DNA of 64,000 bases from contig CAKOXW010000005.1 of assembly GCA_934130375.1 (NCBI GenBank), positions 1 through 64,000 of the forward strand, in the 5' to 3' direction. This stretch comes from an uncultured Bacilli bacterium. Its GTDB lineage: Bacteria > Bacillota_I > Bacilli_A > RF39 > UBA660. The notes beneath the pieces are model-generated. The model was not told where the DNA came from and made no database searches. It worked only from the letters and a program-made list of their open reading frames with translations. Positions 24,828 to 35,124 of this stretch are shown one piece after another. How positions within the stretch are numbered: the first letter of the stretch is position 1; every line of letters starts with the position of its first letter. The translations under genes were made by a program, and so were the position numbers.

Positions 24828-25781
24828 TCATTTTTTAAAAGCAAAATTATTTATTTCATCTGATTGATTGCCTATATGTGCTTTTTTAAATTCTCTATAA
24901 TTTGTCTTATTAGTTATACTGTTCTTTAATAAATATTGCAAATAATCTCTGATATCTTTATTTTCCTCTGTTTCTAATCTTTTTTCTAATTCTTCTTTAC
25001 TTCTTTTTAAAACATGACCATCTTTTAGATAATATTCAATATTTAGTTGAGAATACTCTAACCATTCTGGATAATCTTTAATCGTTTCATCAAATGCATC
25101 TTCAAAATTTAAATAATTATCATTAAAGTTATAACTATATCTTAAATCTCTTAAGTGAATATTATACTGATTAATATTATTTTCAAGACTTGTAAATAGT
25201 TCTTGCAATTGTGTATCAGATATTGAAATATTAACTAATTTTATAAACTCCCAAAAATTACCTATCGCATCTATTTCAACAATTTTTTCTTCTGAAAAAA
25301 GTGAATAATTACAAGTATAATAACTATCGTTTATAACTATTTTCATTTTTGTATCTAATTTAGTATCTGCTATTCTTAAAAGTCTTTCTTTTATTATTCT
25401 TATTATATTCTTATCAATTTTACCTAACAATATATCGTACTTAGTTTTAAAATGATTAAGTTCGTGAAAAATATGTATCATAGAATTAATGTTGCCATTA
25501 TAAATTTCTCTAATTACACTTTCATTTATTACAATCTTATTACTTAAATCATCAAATGTACCCAAACAATGTTGAGACATTTCCTCTATTTCAAAAAAAT
25601 ATTTATCTTTATTATATTCAGTATCTTCTAGATAAGATTTCATAATAACCATAATAAATTTAGACAAAGTATTCTTAAAATCTTCATAAGTAACTTCATT
25701 TTCAATATAATGTTTTTTAATCATTGATTGAAAATGAATAAATTCTTTAGAATTAATTACTTTTTCATTTAAAATTTTCAT
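24828..25781 (-). CDS. Uncharacterised protein with HELNH (HExxH) motif
   Basis: I do not recognise this 317-residue protein. No signal peptide or membrane helix is seen. A helix at ~120 contains IHIFHELNHFKTKY, an HExxH zinc-metallopeptidase-type signature, preceded by NKIVINESVIREIYNG as in minimal metalloproteases or ImmA-like proteins. A third ligand is not obvious. The C-terminal half is rich in charged and aromatic residues (YSYNFNDNYLNFEDAFDE). It follows the 25849 gene and a copy of a dispersed repeat in its 5' leader. SD is weak (AAAGAGGTATTAACT). Confidence 0.45.
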   Translation of the reverse strand: MKILNEKVINSKEFIHFQSMIKKHYIENEVTYEDFKNTLSKFIMVIMKSYLEDTEYNKDKYFFEIEEMSQHCLGTFDDLSNKIVINESVIREIYNGNINSMIHIFHELNHFKTKYDILLGKIDKNIIRIIKERLLRIADTKLDTKMKIVINDSYYTCNYSLFSEEKIVEIDAIGNFWEFIKLVNISISDTQLQELFTSLENNINQYNIHLRDLRYSYNFNDNYLNFEDAFDETIKDYPEWLEYSQLNIEYYLKDGHVLKRSKEELEKRLETEENKDIRDYLQYLLKNSITNKTNYREFKKAHIGNQSDEINNFAFKK

Positions 25782-25800
25782 AGTTAATACCTCTTTCTTT

Positions 25801-25845
25801 CATTATTGCAACATAAACTATCAAAGCCCACGACTACACATAAGA
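25801..25845 (-). repeat. Dispersed short repeat, copy D
   Basis: The minus strand carries TTATGTGTAGTCGTGGGCTT followed by a GATAGTTTATG segment. Similar blocks occur at 38887-38957, 46656-46724 and 60680-60714, always in this orientation and always between genes. Confidence 0.5.
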
Positions 25846-25848
25846 ATT

Positions 25849-26355
25849 TTACTTTGTTAATGTCTTTTCACTAATTAAAGTAACATCAGTTAGATTAGTA
25901 CCATTTATATCTTTATCATATAATTTATCTATATCAATAACTGCATTAATGCTACCAGTAAAATCTGCTCTTGGGATATAACAATCATCAAAAGGTCCAG
26001 TAAAAGTAACACCTTCTAACTTAGTATCTCTTAAATCTTTATTGCATACAGTTTGAGGATTAATATGAACATTATTAAACTTACTAAAATCAACTCCCCT
26101 TGCTCTAAAATTATCAAATGAAACATGTTCAAAGTCTATAATTGGCATAAATACTTCAAGAGGAGAAAATCTCTTAAATCCAGTATCATCATAATCAAAT
26201 AATAATAATTCAAGTTCTTCACTAGAATATTTCATTTTCTTATAAACATTAATATCAAGACTAAGTATTCTCTTAACAAAATCTTCTCTCAATACTTCCC
26301 TTTTCGCATCTTTTAAACATTTCTTAAATAATTCTTTTTTCTCACTAAATTTCAT
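25849..26355 (-). CDS. Hypothetical protein, pentapeptide-repeat-like C-terminal part
   Basis: The 168-residue soluble protein has a helical N-terminal part (~1-70) followed by segments resembling loose pentapeptide repeats (FDNFRARGVDFSKFNNV, LRDTKLEGVTF, IPRADFTG, INGTNLTDV). It sits 7 bp after priA and is probably co-transcribed with it. Function unknown. Confidence 0.5.
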   Translation of the reverse strand: MKFSEKKELFKKCLKDAKREVLREDFVKRILSLDINVYKKMKYSSEELELLLFDYDDTGFKRFSPLEVFMPIIDFEHVSFDNFRARGVDFSKFNNVHINPQTVCNKDLRDTKLEGVTFTGPFDDCYIPRADFTGSINAVIDIDKLYDKDINGTNLTDVTLISEKTLTK

Positions 26356-26362
26356 AACACAC

Positions 26363-28471
26363 CTACAATCTAACTGGATTAAAATCTATCTCCAGTTTAT
26401 TATTTTTAATAAATTTCTCTATATCATATAGAACACTATACAAATTCTCTTTATCCTTGTACTTAACAATTAATTGAAACTTATACACATTATTAATCTT
26501 AAGCGCATAAGATGGTCCTAGTACGACAAAATTATTACTTAATTTACTTTTTAAATAATTATCCACTCTTGTAATATCATTAAATCCTTTATCATAGTCA
26601 TTTGATAACACTCTAATTGCTACAATATTAGTAAAAGGTGGATAATTTAAAGACTTTCTTATCTTTATTTCTTTTTTATAAAAGTTAATATAATCATGAT
26701 TAGTTGCATACTTAATAGAATAATGATCAGGATTATATGTTTGTATAATTGCTATACCATCTTTTTTTCTACCAGCCCTACCTTCTACTTGTGTAAGTAG
26801 GGAAAATGTTCTCTCAGCACTTTTATAGTCTGGAATATTTAAAGAAGAATCTCCATTTAATACTATAACCAAAGTAACATTATCAAAATCAAGACCTTTT
26901 GATATCATCTGAGTACCAAGTAATATATCATATTTATAATCATTAAAATCATTAATTATTGCCTCATGCATACCTTTATTACTAGTTGTATCTCTATCCA
27001 TACGTACTACTCTAGCATTATATTTAGTATTAAGTAATTCCTCTATTTTCTCAGTACCACTACCCTTTAATACAAGGTATTTAGATTTACAATTAGGACA
27101 TATATCATATTTTAAAGTACTATAATCACAATAATGACATTTTAAAGTATTAGTCTTTTTATGATAAGTTAAACTAATATCACAATTAGGACATTTAATT
27201 ACATTACCACACTCATTACATATTATATAATTTGAATATCCTCTTCTATTAATAAGTATCATTATTTGTTCTTTTTTTAAAAGTCTATCTCTTATTAATT
27301 CATCTGCTCTTCTAGAAATAATAGGATGATTATTTTTTATTTCTAATTTCATATCTACTACTTCTACTTTAGGTAATTTAATATTATTTACTCTAGTTAA
27401 TAAATTAACAAGTTCATATCTACCTACATATGCTTTAGAATAATCTACTAAACTAGGAGTAGCACTTCCAAGTAATAATTTACACTTATGATACTCAATT
27501 CTTTTAATAGCAATATCTATAGCATTATACCTTGGATTATTCTCTTGCTTATAAGTATCTTCATGTTCTTCATCAATAATAATAATCCCAATATTACTAA
27601 GTGGTGCGAATATAGCACTCCTTGTTCCTATCACTAGACGTACCTTATTTCCTGCTATCTTTCTATATTCATCAAATCTCTCTCCATCAGAAAGACCACT
27701 ATGAAGTACAGCAATATCTTTAAAAACGCTTCTAAATCTAGATATTACTTGAGTAGTAAGTGATATCTCAGGCACAAGCACAATAGCATTCTTACCATTT
27801 TTAAGAGTATCACTTATTAAATGCATATACACTTCAGTTTTCCCACTACCAGTTACACCATGAAGTAATACAATATCCTTCTTAGAATTCTTAATTTGAT
27901 TATATGCATCACTTTGTTCTTTAGTAAGTACTTTTAAATTACTATCCATACTATCAATATTGTATCTATTTACCTCACACTTAACTTCTTCTAATATACC
28001 TTCATTTATTAATCTTTTTAATATTTCTCTATTCTTAACCTTAGACTTTACAACTAAATCTTCATAACAAAACAAATCTAAAATATTAGCTTCGCCCTTA
28101 GTAGGATTATCTTTATTTTTTATTTTCTTAATATAAGTTACATACTTGATATTAATCTTACTATCTGCAAGCTTTAAGGATTTCGGTAACATTGCCTCAT
28201 AAGATGCGACTAAAGAAGATAAGTATGTATCTCTCATATATTTTCCAAGTTCAATTAATTCTTCATTTAGTATTGGTTTAGTATCAATTACTCTAATGAT
28301 TTCTTTAACCTCAAAATCACATTCTTTTTTATAACCAATTACAATACCAATAATACTTCTTTTCATAAGAGGAACTTCTACTCTAGAACCAATTAAAACT
28401 TTTTCATTTGATTTATAAGTAAATACTTTTTCACCAAATGTCTTTATATTAACTAAAACATCTATAAGCAT
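26363..28471 (-). CDS. priA: Primosomal protein N' (PriA helicase)
   Basis: The 702-residue 3'-5' superfamily 2 helicase restarts stalled replication forks. Walker A is in LHGVTGSGKTEVY, the DEAH-box is DEEH (IIIIDEEHEDTYKQENNPRYN), and motif III is GSATPS. Two zinc knuckles between the helicase lobes are formed by CNECGNVIKCPNC and CHYC...CPNC. Motif VI covers QVEGRAGRKKDG. The start at 28471 has SD GGGAGGT; the in-frame ATG 19 codons upstream lacks an SD and is rejected. Two short genes may be co-transcribed downstream. Confidence 0.95.
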   Translation of the reverse strand: MLIDVLVNIKTFGEKVFTYKSNEKVLIGSRVEVPLMKRSIIGIVIGYKKECDFEVKEIIRVIDTKPILNEELIELGKYMRDTYLSSLVASYEAMLPKSLKLADSKINIKYVTYIKKIKNKDNPTKGEANILDLFCYEDLVVKSKVKNREILKRLINEGILEEVKCEVNRYNIDSMDSNLKVLTKEQSDAYNQIKNSKKDIVLLHGVTGSGKTEVYMHLISDTLKNGKNAIVLVPEISLTTQVISRFRSVFKDIAVLHSGLSDGERFDEYRKIAGNKVRLVIGTRSAIFAPLSNIGIIIIDEEHEDTYKQENNPRYNAIDIAIKRIEYHKCKLLLGSATPSLVDYSKAYVGRYELVNLLTRVNNIKLPKVEVVDMKLEIKNNHPIISRRADELIRDRLLKKEQIMILINRRGYSNYIICNECGNVIKCPNCDISLTYHKKTNTLKCHYCDYSTLKYDICPNCKSKYLVLKGSGTEKIEELLNTKYNARVVRMDRDTTSNKGMHEAIINDFNDYKYDILLGTQMISKGLDFDNVTLVIVLNGDSSLNIPDYKSAERTFSLLTQVEGRAGRKKDGIAIIQTYNPDHYSIKYATNHDYINFYKKEIKIRKSLNYPPFTNIVAIRVLSNDYDKGFNDITRVDNYLKSKLSNNFVVLGPSYALKINNVYKFQLIVKYKDKENLYSVLYDIEKFIKNNKLEIDFNPVRL

Positions 28472-28508
28472 AACTACCTCCCTTATATCAATTTTATCAT
28501 AAATTAAA

Positions 28509-28536
28509 GAAAAAAGAGTTATTTTCACTCTTTTTT
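28509..28536. terminator. Terminator after the 28549-30105 prepilin gene
   Basis: AAAGAGT / ACTCTTT stem flanked by A- and T-runs, between the pilin stop and priA. Confidence 0.75.
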
Positions 28537-28548
28537 TAGTTTATTTTT

Positions 28549-30105
28549 TTATCTTGTATTACGGATTACAACTATACCAGAACCGCCAGCTCCGGATGTT
28601 CTATTAGAAGTTTCCCACCAAGCGCCTCCACCTCCAGATCCTGTATTTGCTTTTGCAGACGTAGCCGAAACACCTGATTTTCCACCATTACCTGCTATTC
28701 CACAGTTTGGGCTATCGCTAGCACCACCACCACTCGCATACAAATCACCGCTGCTTTCTCCAAATTCTCTAGTAGTTGTACCCTGCCCTACACTTGTTCT
28801 AATACCACTTTTACTATAACTGTTTCCATCAGTAGCACCACATTCATATGCAGCACCTCCACCAGAGCCACCATCTCCACCAGATTGTGGAAATGAAGAA
28901 CCATTACCACCTTTTCCACCTGCTGCTGAATATCCAAATGCTGATGTTGTGCCACCAGTATTTCCATTGCATGAAGTGCAAGATATTGAAGTACCACCCT
29001 TTCCTATCGTGATTACATTGTCTACATCTGCTTTTATAGAAAAATTAGAACTAGTTTTAGTATAGCCACCTCCACCACCACTAGAACCCGTAAGTGTTTG
29101 AGTTGTTCCTATCCATCCACCACCGGAGCCACCGCCTCCTACTAAGAAGGCATCCACAATTGCGTTTACTTTAAAAGTTAGTGTTCCGCTAGTTTTAAAC
29201 TTAATTCTCCAATTACTATTTTTATCGTTTAAAACCTCACATTCTCCAGTATATATAAATAATGGTTTACCGATTGTAACATTATTACAAGAATAATTAT
29301 TTGATAACAATTCAAAAGTCAATTTTGATTCTTCCCAATGTGCATATACCGTACGGCTTCCATTTTCTATTACTATTGTGTCCTCTTTAATTTGAGTTCC
29401 ACCCTCTTTAGAAGTAAACCATCCAATAAACTTTGCCCCCGTTTTTATTGGTACTGGTAACTCGCCATATGGGTTTCCAACCTCTATCACTTTAGAAACA
29501 ATATCTACAGTTCCACCTTGTGCATCAAATGTTATTATTGAATTTCCAGCATTATATATTGCTTTTATCGTTGTTGATGTTGTGCCCATTATTAAAGTAT
29601 TACCATTTAAAGTACTATTTCCTTCAATTAATTCCCATTTAATAAATGAATAATCTTTTTTAGTAGGATTAGACAGTGTTATTATCGTTTGTGGATTATA
29701 TCCTCCAGAAAAATCATCAGCTAATGTTCCTCCGTCAAGATCTACTTTTAATATAACCTCTCCTTCATTATTACAATATTTCTGATATGTATATGTATTT
29801 AATCCTTTTTCATCTTTTCCAAAAAATACACATCCAGAAATCAATGCATCATCAATTGGACTTTTAATACCACTTGTAAGTAAATCTTCTTTAACAAGTT
29901 CATTAACACTTACCTTATTTTTTTCTTGGTTATATGTATGATAAACCTTTCCTGCGTTTTCTATAGTCTTTATAAGTTTATTATACTCTTTTTGTTTTCT
30001 ATCATTAACACTTGATGAAAATTTAGGCAATACCAAAAGCATAATCGCAGTTAAAACAGCAATAATTGCAAGTAATTCTACTAAAGTAAAACCATTTTTC
30101 TTCAT
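28549..30105 (-). CDS. Prepilin-like protein with InlB-type repeats and glycine-rich domain
   Basis: The 518-residue protein begins with a perfect class III signal (MKKNG|FTLVELLAI, Glu+5) and a pilin helix. A short pilin body with a Cys pair follows (GCVFFGKDEKG...YQKYCN). InlB/Flg_new-like repeats come at ~110-260 (VDLDGGTLADDF; FDAQGGTVDIV... FIGWFTSKEGG). The last 200 residues are glycine-rich (VDAFLVGGGGSGGG, GGNGSSFPQSGGDGGSG) with several Cys and end in GIVVIRNTR. The same order of domains is seen in the 924-residue protein at 43686. Probably a giant minor pilin or pilus-borne adhesin. A standalone gene with its own terminator and SD GAGGTG. Confidence 0.8.
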   Translation of the reverse strand: MKKNGFTLVELLAIIAVLTAIMLLVLPKFSSSVNDRKQKEYNKLIKTIENAGKVYHTYNQEKNKVSVNELVKEDLLTSGIKSPIDDALISGCVFFGKDEKGLNTYTYQKYCNNEGEVILKVDLDGGTLADDFSGGYNPQTIITLSNPTKKDYSFIKWELIEGNSTLNGNTLIMGTTSTTIKAIYNAGNSIITFDAQGGTVDIVSKVIEVGNPYGELPVPIKTGAKFIGWFTSKEGGTQIKEDTIVIENGSRTVYAHWEESKLTFELLSNNYSCNNVTIGKPLFIYTGECEVLNDKNSNWRIKFKTSGTLTFKVNAIVDAFLVGGGGSGGGWIGTTQTLTGSSGGGGGYTKTSSNFSIKADVDNVITIGKGGTSISCTSCNGNTGGTTSAFGYSAAGGKGGNGSSFPQSGGDGGSGGGAAYECGATDGNSYSKSGIRTSVGQGTTTREFGESSGDLYASGGGASDSPNCGIAGNGGKSGVSATSAKANTGSGGGGAWWETSNRTSGAGGSGIVVIRNTR

Positions 30106-30146
30106 ATACTCACCTCTATTATGATTTAATTATAACATAATAACAC

Positions 30147-30173
30147 AAAAAAAAGAATGACTTTCGTCACTCT
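30147..30173 (-). terminator. Terminator of the Cys-rich protein gene 1
   Basis: AGAGTGAC-GAAA-GTCATTCT stem with a GAAA tetraloop and T8, starting at the stop codon. Confidence 0.85.
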
Positions 30174-31990
30174 TAATATCTACTAGTTACACTAACACCT
30201 GATGTTCTAGTTCTACCAGTTCTAGTCCATCCTTCTAGTGTTTCACTTGTACTCCATCTATATGCAGTATCAGTTTTAGTGCCATATACTATTTCGGCAT
30301 CTATTATTTCACTATTTGTACTACCATAACATTTGTTACCAGCAAGTGTATAACCAGCATCACAATAGTATGTTGGTTCTTTAGTGTCTTTACTATATAT
30401 TTCACACTTATTTCCTTTTAATGTTCCATAGTTACAAGCATATATCATATTTGTTGTATTAACACCAGATATTCTACACATAGTACCCTCTAAAGTACCA
30501 GCATCACATACATATGATTTATTAGCATTATTTGTAGTTGTTTGTGTATAAGCACATACATTATTACCAGTTAAATAACCTTTTTCACAACTATAATTTG
30601 CTTTTGCATAAGCAGTTGTTGTAGTTTGAGTAATACACTTAGTACCATTTAATGTACCAGTCTTACAACTATATTTTACTTGTGCATTTTCTTCTTTAGT
30701 TTCAGTTACAGTACATAAATTTGTATAAGGATTTCTTGAACCTCTATGACATGCTCTAACAGCAACAGCACTAACATTCATAGTACCTCCACCACTACAT
30801 GAATAAGTTCTTGAACATTCTTCATATACATAGTTTTTGCCTGATTTGTATAAATAACGTCTTGTAAATGTATCTGTACTTGGTGTATCTACTGAAGAAG
30901 TATAAGATCTGTTTGAACAAGCCCACTGTGTATAACCACAAGTTTGTTCTTTTTGAATTCTACAAGTTTTACCATCACTATTCATAGTACCTCTCTCACA
31001 ATAATAATGAGAAATATAATCAGGTTCAGTAAATGTATTTGTTATTTCACATTTATTACCTTTTAAAGTACCATTTGTACAATAATATTCAACATTAGCA
31101 TTAGTTTCTTGTGTATTTTTAATAATACACTTATCTCCACTTAATGTTCCTTCTTTACAAGTATATGTAATTTTAGGATTTTCAGTTTTAGTTTCATTAA
31201 TAACACACTTATCATTAACTAATGTACCTTTACTACAAGTATAAACTACTTTTGCAGGTACTGTATTTTCACTACCCTTTACACAAGTATTACCTTGTTT
31301 TTCATATCCAGTTGGACATACTTTATTAGCATCAATTGTAGTTACATTTGTCTTTTCACACATTTTAGTACTATTGTTATAACTATAACCATTTATACAT
31401 TTTAAATTAGCATTTACTTCTGTTGTAGTACCAGATTTAACACATTTATTACCTTCTAGTGTATAACCAGACTTACATACATATTTATCAATAAACTTAG
31501 TTGTTACTTTCTTAGTAAACTCATATTCGATAACGTCTTTTTTACCATTATCTTCTATCTTAGTTTCACACTTACCATCTTCACATACATTGTAACATCC
31601 AAAGTACTCAATAACATAATCACTTTGATTACTACAAGATAAATTAGTTTTGAATATATATTCTTTACCTTGTTTTGTTACTTCTACATATGAAGCATCT
31701 GGATTACAAGTTTTACCATCACTATCAGTAAACTCAATAATCATCTTATTATTAAGCATATCTCTTAATGTTAATTTCTTTGTTTCCCCTTCTTCTTGTG
31801 GTAATCTAGTTGTATTAAAATATGCTTTTGCAGCATTAGTCATTGTACTTACGTTTTGACTAAATACCTTATCATATAAAGGTTTCATATTTGGCATTGG
31901 TAATAGCCACATTAATAAGAATACAAATAGTAATACTAAAAGTATCTTAACTATTAAATCTCTTATAAAATAACTTCTTTCTCTTTCCAT
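30173..31990 (-). CDS. Membrane-anchored Cys-rich repeat protein 1
   Basis: 605 residues from the ATG at 31990, whose SD (GAGGGGGA) overlaps a rejected upstream ATG. Residues ~10-30 are one membrane helix. Residues ~35-140 form a pilin-head-like domain (AAKAYFNTTRLP; KTCNPDASYVEVTK; ending in paired Cys). From ~150 there are about twelve ~25-35-residue units of the pattern YxC-x-xGTLxGxKC (for example ANVEYYCTNGTLKGNKCEI). The C terminus is a conserved basic WTRTGRTRTSGVSVTSRY tail. It is probably an extracellular disulphide-rich stalk. A paralogue lies at 35123. I recognise no known family for the repeats; they superficially resemble EGF-like modules. Confidence 0.65.
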   Translation of the reverse strand: MERERSYFIRDLIVKILLVLLFVFLLMWLLPMPNMKPLYDKVFSQNVSTMTNAAKAYFNTTRLPQEEGETKKLTLRDMLNNKMIIEFTDSDGKTCNPDASYVEVTKQGKEYIFKTNLSCSNQSDYVIEYFGCYNVCEDGKCETKIEDNGKKDVIEYEFTKKVTTKFIDKYVCKSGYTLEGNKCVKSGTTTEVNANLKCINGYSYNNSTKMCEKTNVTTIDANKVCPTGYEKQGNTCVKGSENTVPAKVVYTCSKGTLVNDKCVINETKTENPKITYTCKEGTLSGDKCIIKNTQETNANVEYYCTNGTLKGNKCEITNTFTEPDYISHYYCERGTMNSDGKTCRIQKEQTCGYTQWACSNRSYTSSVDTPSTDTFTRRYLYKSGKNYVYEECSRTYSCSGGGTMNVSAVAVRACHRGSRNPYTNLCTVTETKEENAQVKYSCKTGTLNGTKCITQTTTTAYAKANYSCEKGYLTGNNVCAYTQTTTNNANKSYVCDAGTLEGTMCRISGVNTTNMIYACNYGTLKGNKCEIYSKDTKEPTYYCDAGYTLAGNKCYGSTNSEIIDAEIVYGTKTDTAYRWSTSETLEGWTRTGRTRTSGVSVTSRY

Positions 31991-32022
31991 ATAAATCCCC
32001 CTCATTTCATTTGTTGCTTAGT

Positions 32023-32050
32023 ATTATACACTTTTTTTTGATTTTGTCAA
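32023..32050 (-). promoter_or_regulatory. Promoter of Cys-rich gene 1
   Basis: -35 TTGACA (32045-32050), 16-bp spacer, -10 TATAAT (32023-32028). It is almost the same as the promoter of the paralogue at 36958-36985. Confidence 0.75.
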
Positions 32051-32069
32051 GCACGTGTTGTTTTCCTAT

Positions 32070-35030
32070 TTATTGTAAATTCCAAGCACAATCTTCTATA
32101 GTAACATTACTTGTATTAATTTCTGTATTTATATCCCCTAAGTAGTGTACTTTAGAGATATCTCCTGATAATTCTGGTATTGTCTTACTACAATTACCTA
32201 TTCCAGGATACTTATCAGCAAAATCATCACCAACTATAAATGAAAGCATAGTTTCATTGCCATTTGTACCACTATATTGATGATTTATATCAGTTCCTTT
32301 ATCAGATTTAACATCACCTGTTATAGCATAAATTGACTTACCATTATCTAAATCTATCTTAAATTTCTTACCTACAGTATTATCAGAGTAATATGAACCC
32401 ATTGCAACACAATAGTAATCATTTCCATCGCCATCATTATAAATCATATAACCATCTTCATTTTCAGATACCAAACCACTATTTAAAAATCTATATTGAT
32501 TAGAATTAGCAGATGTCACTGATGAGGCGTAACTCCATGTTTTTATATTCTTTCCAACCTCAGGTAACTCCATTGTATCGTTTTTCTCAGTTATACCTCT
32601 ATCTATCATATAATCAATTTCATCTAGCTTCTTAGGGATAACATCTGAAACTTTATAATTAGAAACATTACTATTTTTATTTCTTTTGTTATATTCACCT
32701 TTTAATAATTCCCCTGTTTCACTACTTAATTTAAGCTCGCTTGAAATTACTTCAGGCGGTATATAATTATTACAATGTCCATATGTAGAACTATTATCCC
32801 CATAAGTAATATCATCCGTAATCTTTATAATATTTCCGTCCACATCATACCCATATGTTATTAATCCTTTTTCTTTTTGTACATTTGTTGTATTACTATA
32901 AAAATTATCCATATGCACAACATAAGGGTTTGTATCTTCGTACCCGCTAGGATTTGTAAGCTTTGCAATGTCTTCGTAATTATAGTAATGTATACGAAGC
33001 CCGGTACCCCTAATTTCATTACAAGTTTCTTCCGCCACATAATAACCATATGCATCTTTGTTAACAATTGTAAGCATGTGAGAACCACTCTTGCAAATAA
33101 TAATATCACCTGGATTACCACTTTCAAATTTTGAATTAACTGTTCCATCTTCATTTAAATATTCTTGAACTCTTCCATCTTCTACCATTTTATCATGCCA
33201 ATAATGTACATTATCATGTTCTGATTCCAATCTTTCTGCGATAGTTACTGCATATTTTTCTTTATTAGCTGCATTATAACCAGATGCATTCAATCCAGCA
33301 CATCTTGCAAAAAAATCAAATGAATTATTACAGTCAAGAGTAGATACATATCTACCATCAGTTCCAAGCATCAAACCATTTTTACCATTTGACTCAAATG
33401 AGTTATAGGCATAATTTAACATATAGCCAAAAGTAGTAAATAATCCAGTTGTTGCAAGCGCTGAAGTCGCAACGCCTTTACCTGTATACATTGAATTTTC
33501 ATTTACTAATTTTTCTGCAAGTGCAGAATTATAACCATCTATATAATCTTTTGCCTGTTCTTCAGTAAAGCCTTTATCCATAAGAGCGTTTATAATTTTT
33601 TTTACAGGGTTATTTGTTATTTCTAAAGAATTGTAATAACCTGTTTTTTCATAGTTTGTTTCCCCATTTGCATCTACACCTTGTGTTGCTAGCAACACTT
33701 GACAATTATAAGACAAATCTACTAAATCAGCAGATGATAAATTACCATCTACTATAATTTGTGGTACAATATCTTTTAAATTACTAGCATTAAGTATATC
33801 AGTTCTAACAAATGATTGTATCAAAGAAGAAACATTGTTCTTATCAAGTTGACCATTTTCTACCATTTTATTAATAAATTTGGGTATTTGGCTAACATCT
33901 CCATCATAGGTTTCTAAAAACTTACTTAAAATATCATCCAAAGGCATTAATTCATTATAAATACTTTTTAATGTGCCCTCCATCGAATCAACTGCATTAA
34001 TTTGGGCTAATGCACTTGCAGTTGCAGAAATCCAATCGGATATATCGACTTGAACACCACCGGATATCTCAATTGCTTCTTGTATTGTTGATGGAGTATT
34101 GCTGACATCTAATGCTGCGTTTTTGGATAGTTTAATAGCTTCAAGAACATATTCAGGTTTAAAAACTAGCGAATTAGAAACATCATTGCTAGTTTTTAAT
34201 GTTGATAAAGCAGTTTTCTCATCAATCTCTTTCCAAGTATCAGTCTTACTATCATACACACTATATTTATATTTACCTGAAAAAGTTTTTAATTTTGATG
34301 CATCACCATTAATAAAACCTAACACATTTTCATAAAAAGCATCTGTTGGTACAAGTGTATGATTGCTTTTACTTTCAATCATAACCACATTTAAATTGGC
34401 AGCAAGCTTTTTAAATGATGCATTTTTTTTGTAACCAACTTGATTTTTATCTTCAAATAATACTACTGTAGTATTATTTTTTTTTAATAAATCAATTTGA
34501 CTATCCGTTATTTTCATATCCGCACCGTTGTAAGCAGTTTCAAATAAACATAATGTTTGAGGAGGCAAATCTTCATTATTAGCAAGAAGATTGGTCATAT
34601 AATTAAGTGAAGTTGGTGCACCTGCACTCCATCCAGAACCATTATAATGTACAAAACCATTCGGGTTAACCATACCAATTATATCAGTAGCAACTTGTTC
34701 TTTTGATGCTTCAACTTCTAACAATATCTTATCATAATTAGAATTTTTCATAGTTTCATCTATAGCATCATCTACTGTAGTAGTACCATTTTCACCACCA
34801 GTACCTTGGAAATAATAATTTATATCTGTTAACTCATTAAAATTGCTAGGTAAATATAACTTAAAACGTTTATCACTTTCAATTATATAATTTCCATTAT
34901 TGGTTACTTCTAATGTAGCATCAAGATAAGGATTAACATTTAATTTAGGATCTGTATATTCTTGTATTCTTTTAAGTACACTTTCAGCAAGTAATTTAGA
35001 ATTATTATTATTATTTATATCAACGCTCAT
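32070..35030 (-). CDS. Large multidomain protein with NlpC/P60- or CHAP-like segment
   Basis: 986 residues, no signal peptide or membrane helix. Residues ~50-250 resemble an alpha/beta-hydrolase-like fold (INYYFQGTGGENG..., VHYNGSGWSAGAPTSLNYM), but a catalytic triad is not certain. Residues ~310-380 contain a helical segment with DWISATASALAQINAV, reminiscent of WXG100/LXG secretion substrates. At ~560-690 a DCNNSFDFFARCAG...GSHMLTIVNKDAYG pattern suggests a Cys/His peptidase of NlpC/P60 or CHAP type. The C terminus (DYYCVAMGSYY... KKFKIDLDNG... AITGDVKSD) looks like a beta-barrel domain. It is probably exported by a non-Sec route, and it lies between two paralogous Cys-rich genes. Assignments are tentative. 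Confidence 0.5.
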   Translation of the reverse strand: MSVDINNNNNSKLLAESVLKRIQEYTDPKLNVNPYLDATLEVTNNGNYIIESDKRFKLYLPSNFNELTDINYYFQGTGGENGTTTVDDAIDETMKNSNYDKILLEVEASKEQVATDIIGMVNPNGFVHYNGSGWSAGAPTSLNYMTNLLANNEDLPPQTLCLFETAYNGADMKITDSQIDLLKKNNTTVVLFEDKNQVGYKKNASFKKLAANLNVVMIESKSNHTLVPTDAFYENVLGFINGDASKLKTFSGKYKYSVYDSKTDTWKEIDEKTALSTLKTSNDVSNSLVFKPEYVLEAIKLSKNAALDVSNTPSTIQEAIEISGGVQVDISDWISATASALAQINAVDSMEGTLKSIYNELMPLDDILSKFLETYDGDVSQIPKFINKMVENGQLDKNNVSSLIQSFVRTDILNASNLKDIVPQIIVDGNLSSADLVDLSYNCQVLLATQGVDANGETNYEKTGYYNSLEITNNPVKKIINALMDKGFTEEQAKDYIDGYNSALAEKLVNENSMYTGKGVATSALATTGLFTTFGYMLNYAYNSFESNGKNGLMLGTDGRYVSTLDCNNSFDFFARCAGLNASGYNAANKEKYAVTIAERLESEHDNVHYWHDKMVEDGRVQEYLNEDGTVNSKFESGNPGDIIICKSGSHMLTIVNKDAYGYYVAEETCNEIRGTGLRIHYYNYEDIAKLTNPSGYEDTNPYVVHMDNFYSNTTNVQKEKGLITYGYDVDGNIIKITDDITYGDNSSTYGHCNNYIPPEVISSELKLSSETGELLKGEYNKRNKNSNVSNYKVSDVIPKKLDEIDYMIDRGITEKNDTMELPEVGKNIKTWSYASSVTSANSNQYRFLNSGLVSENEDGYMIYNDGDGNDYYCVAMGSYYSDNTVGKKFKIDLDNGKSIYAITGDVKSDKGTDINHQYSGTNGNETMLSFIVGDDFADKYPGIGNCSKTIPELSGDISKVHYLGDINTEINTSNVTIEDCAWNLQ

Positions 35031-35098
35031 AATTCATAACTCACCTACCTATTATATATTTATAATACTACAATTTTATACTAAAGTAAATTACAAAA

Positions 35099-35124
35099 AA
35101 GAAAAAGAGCATCTACTGCTCTTT
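35099..35124 (-). terminator. Terminator of Cys-rich gene 2
   Basis: AAAGAGCA / TGCTCTTT stem with T-rich tail starting at the stop codon. Confidence 0.8.
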
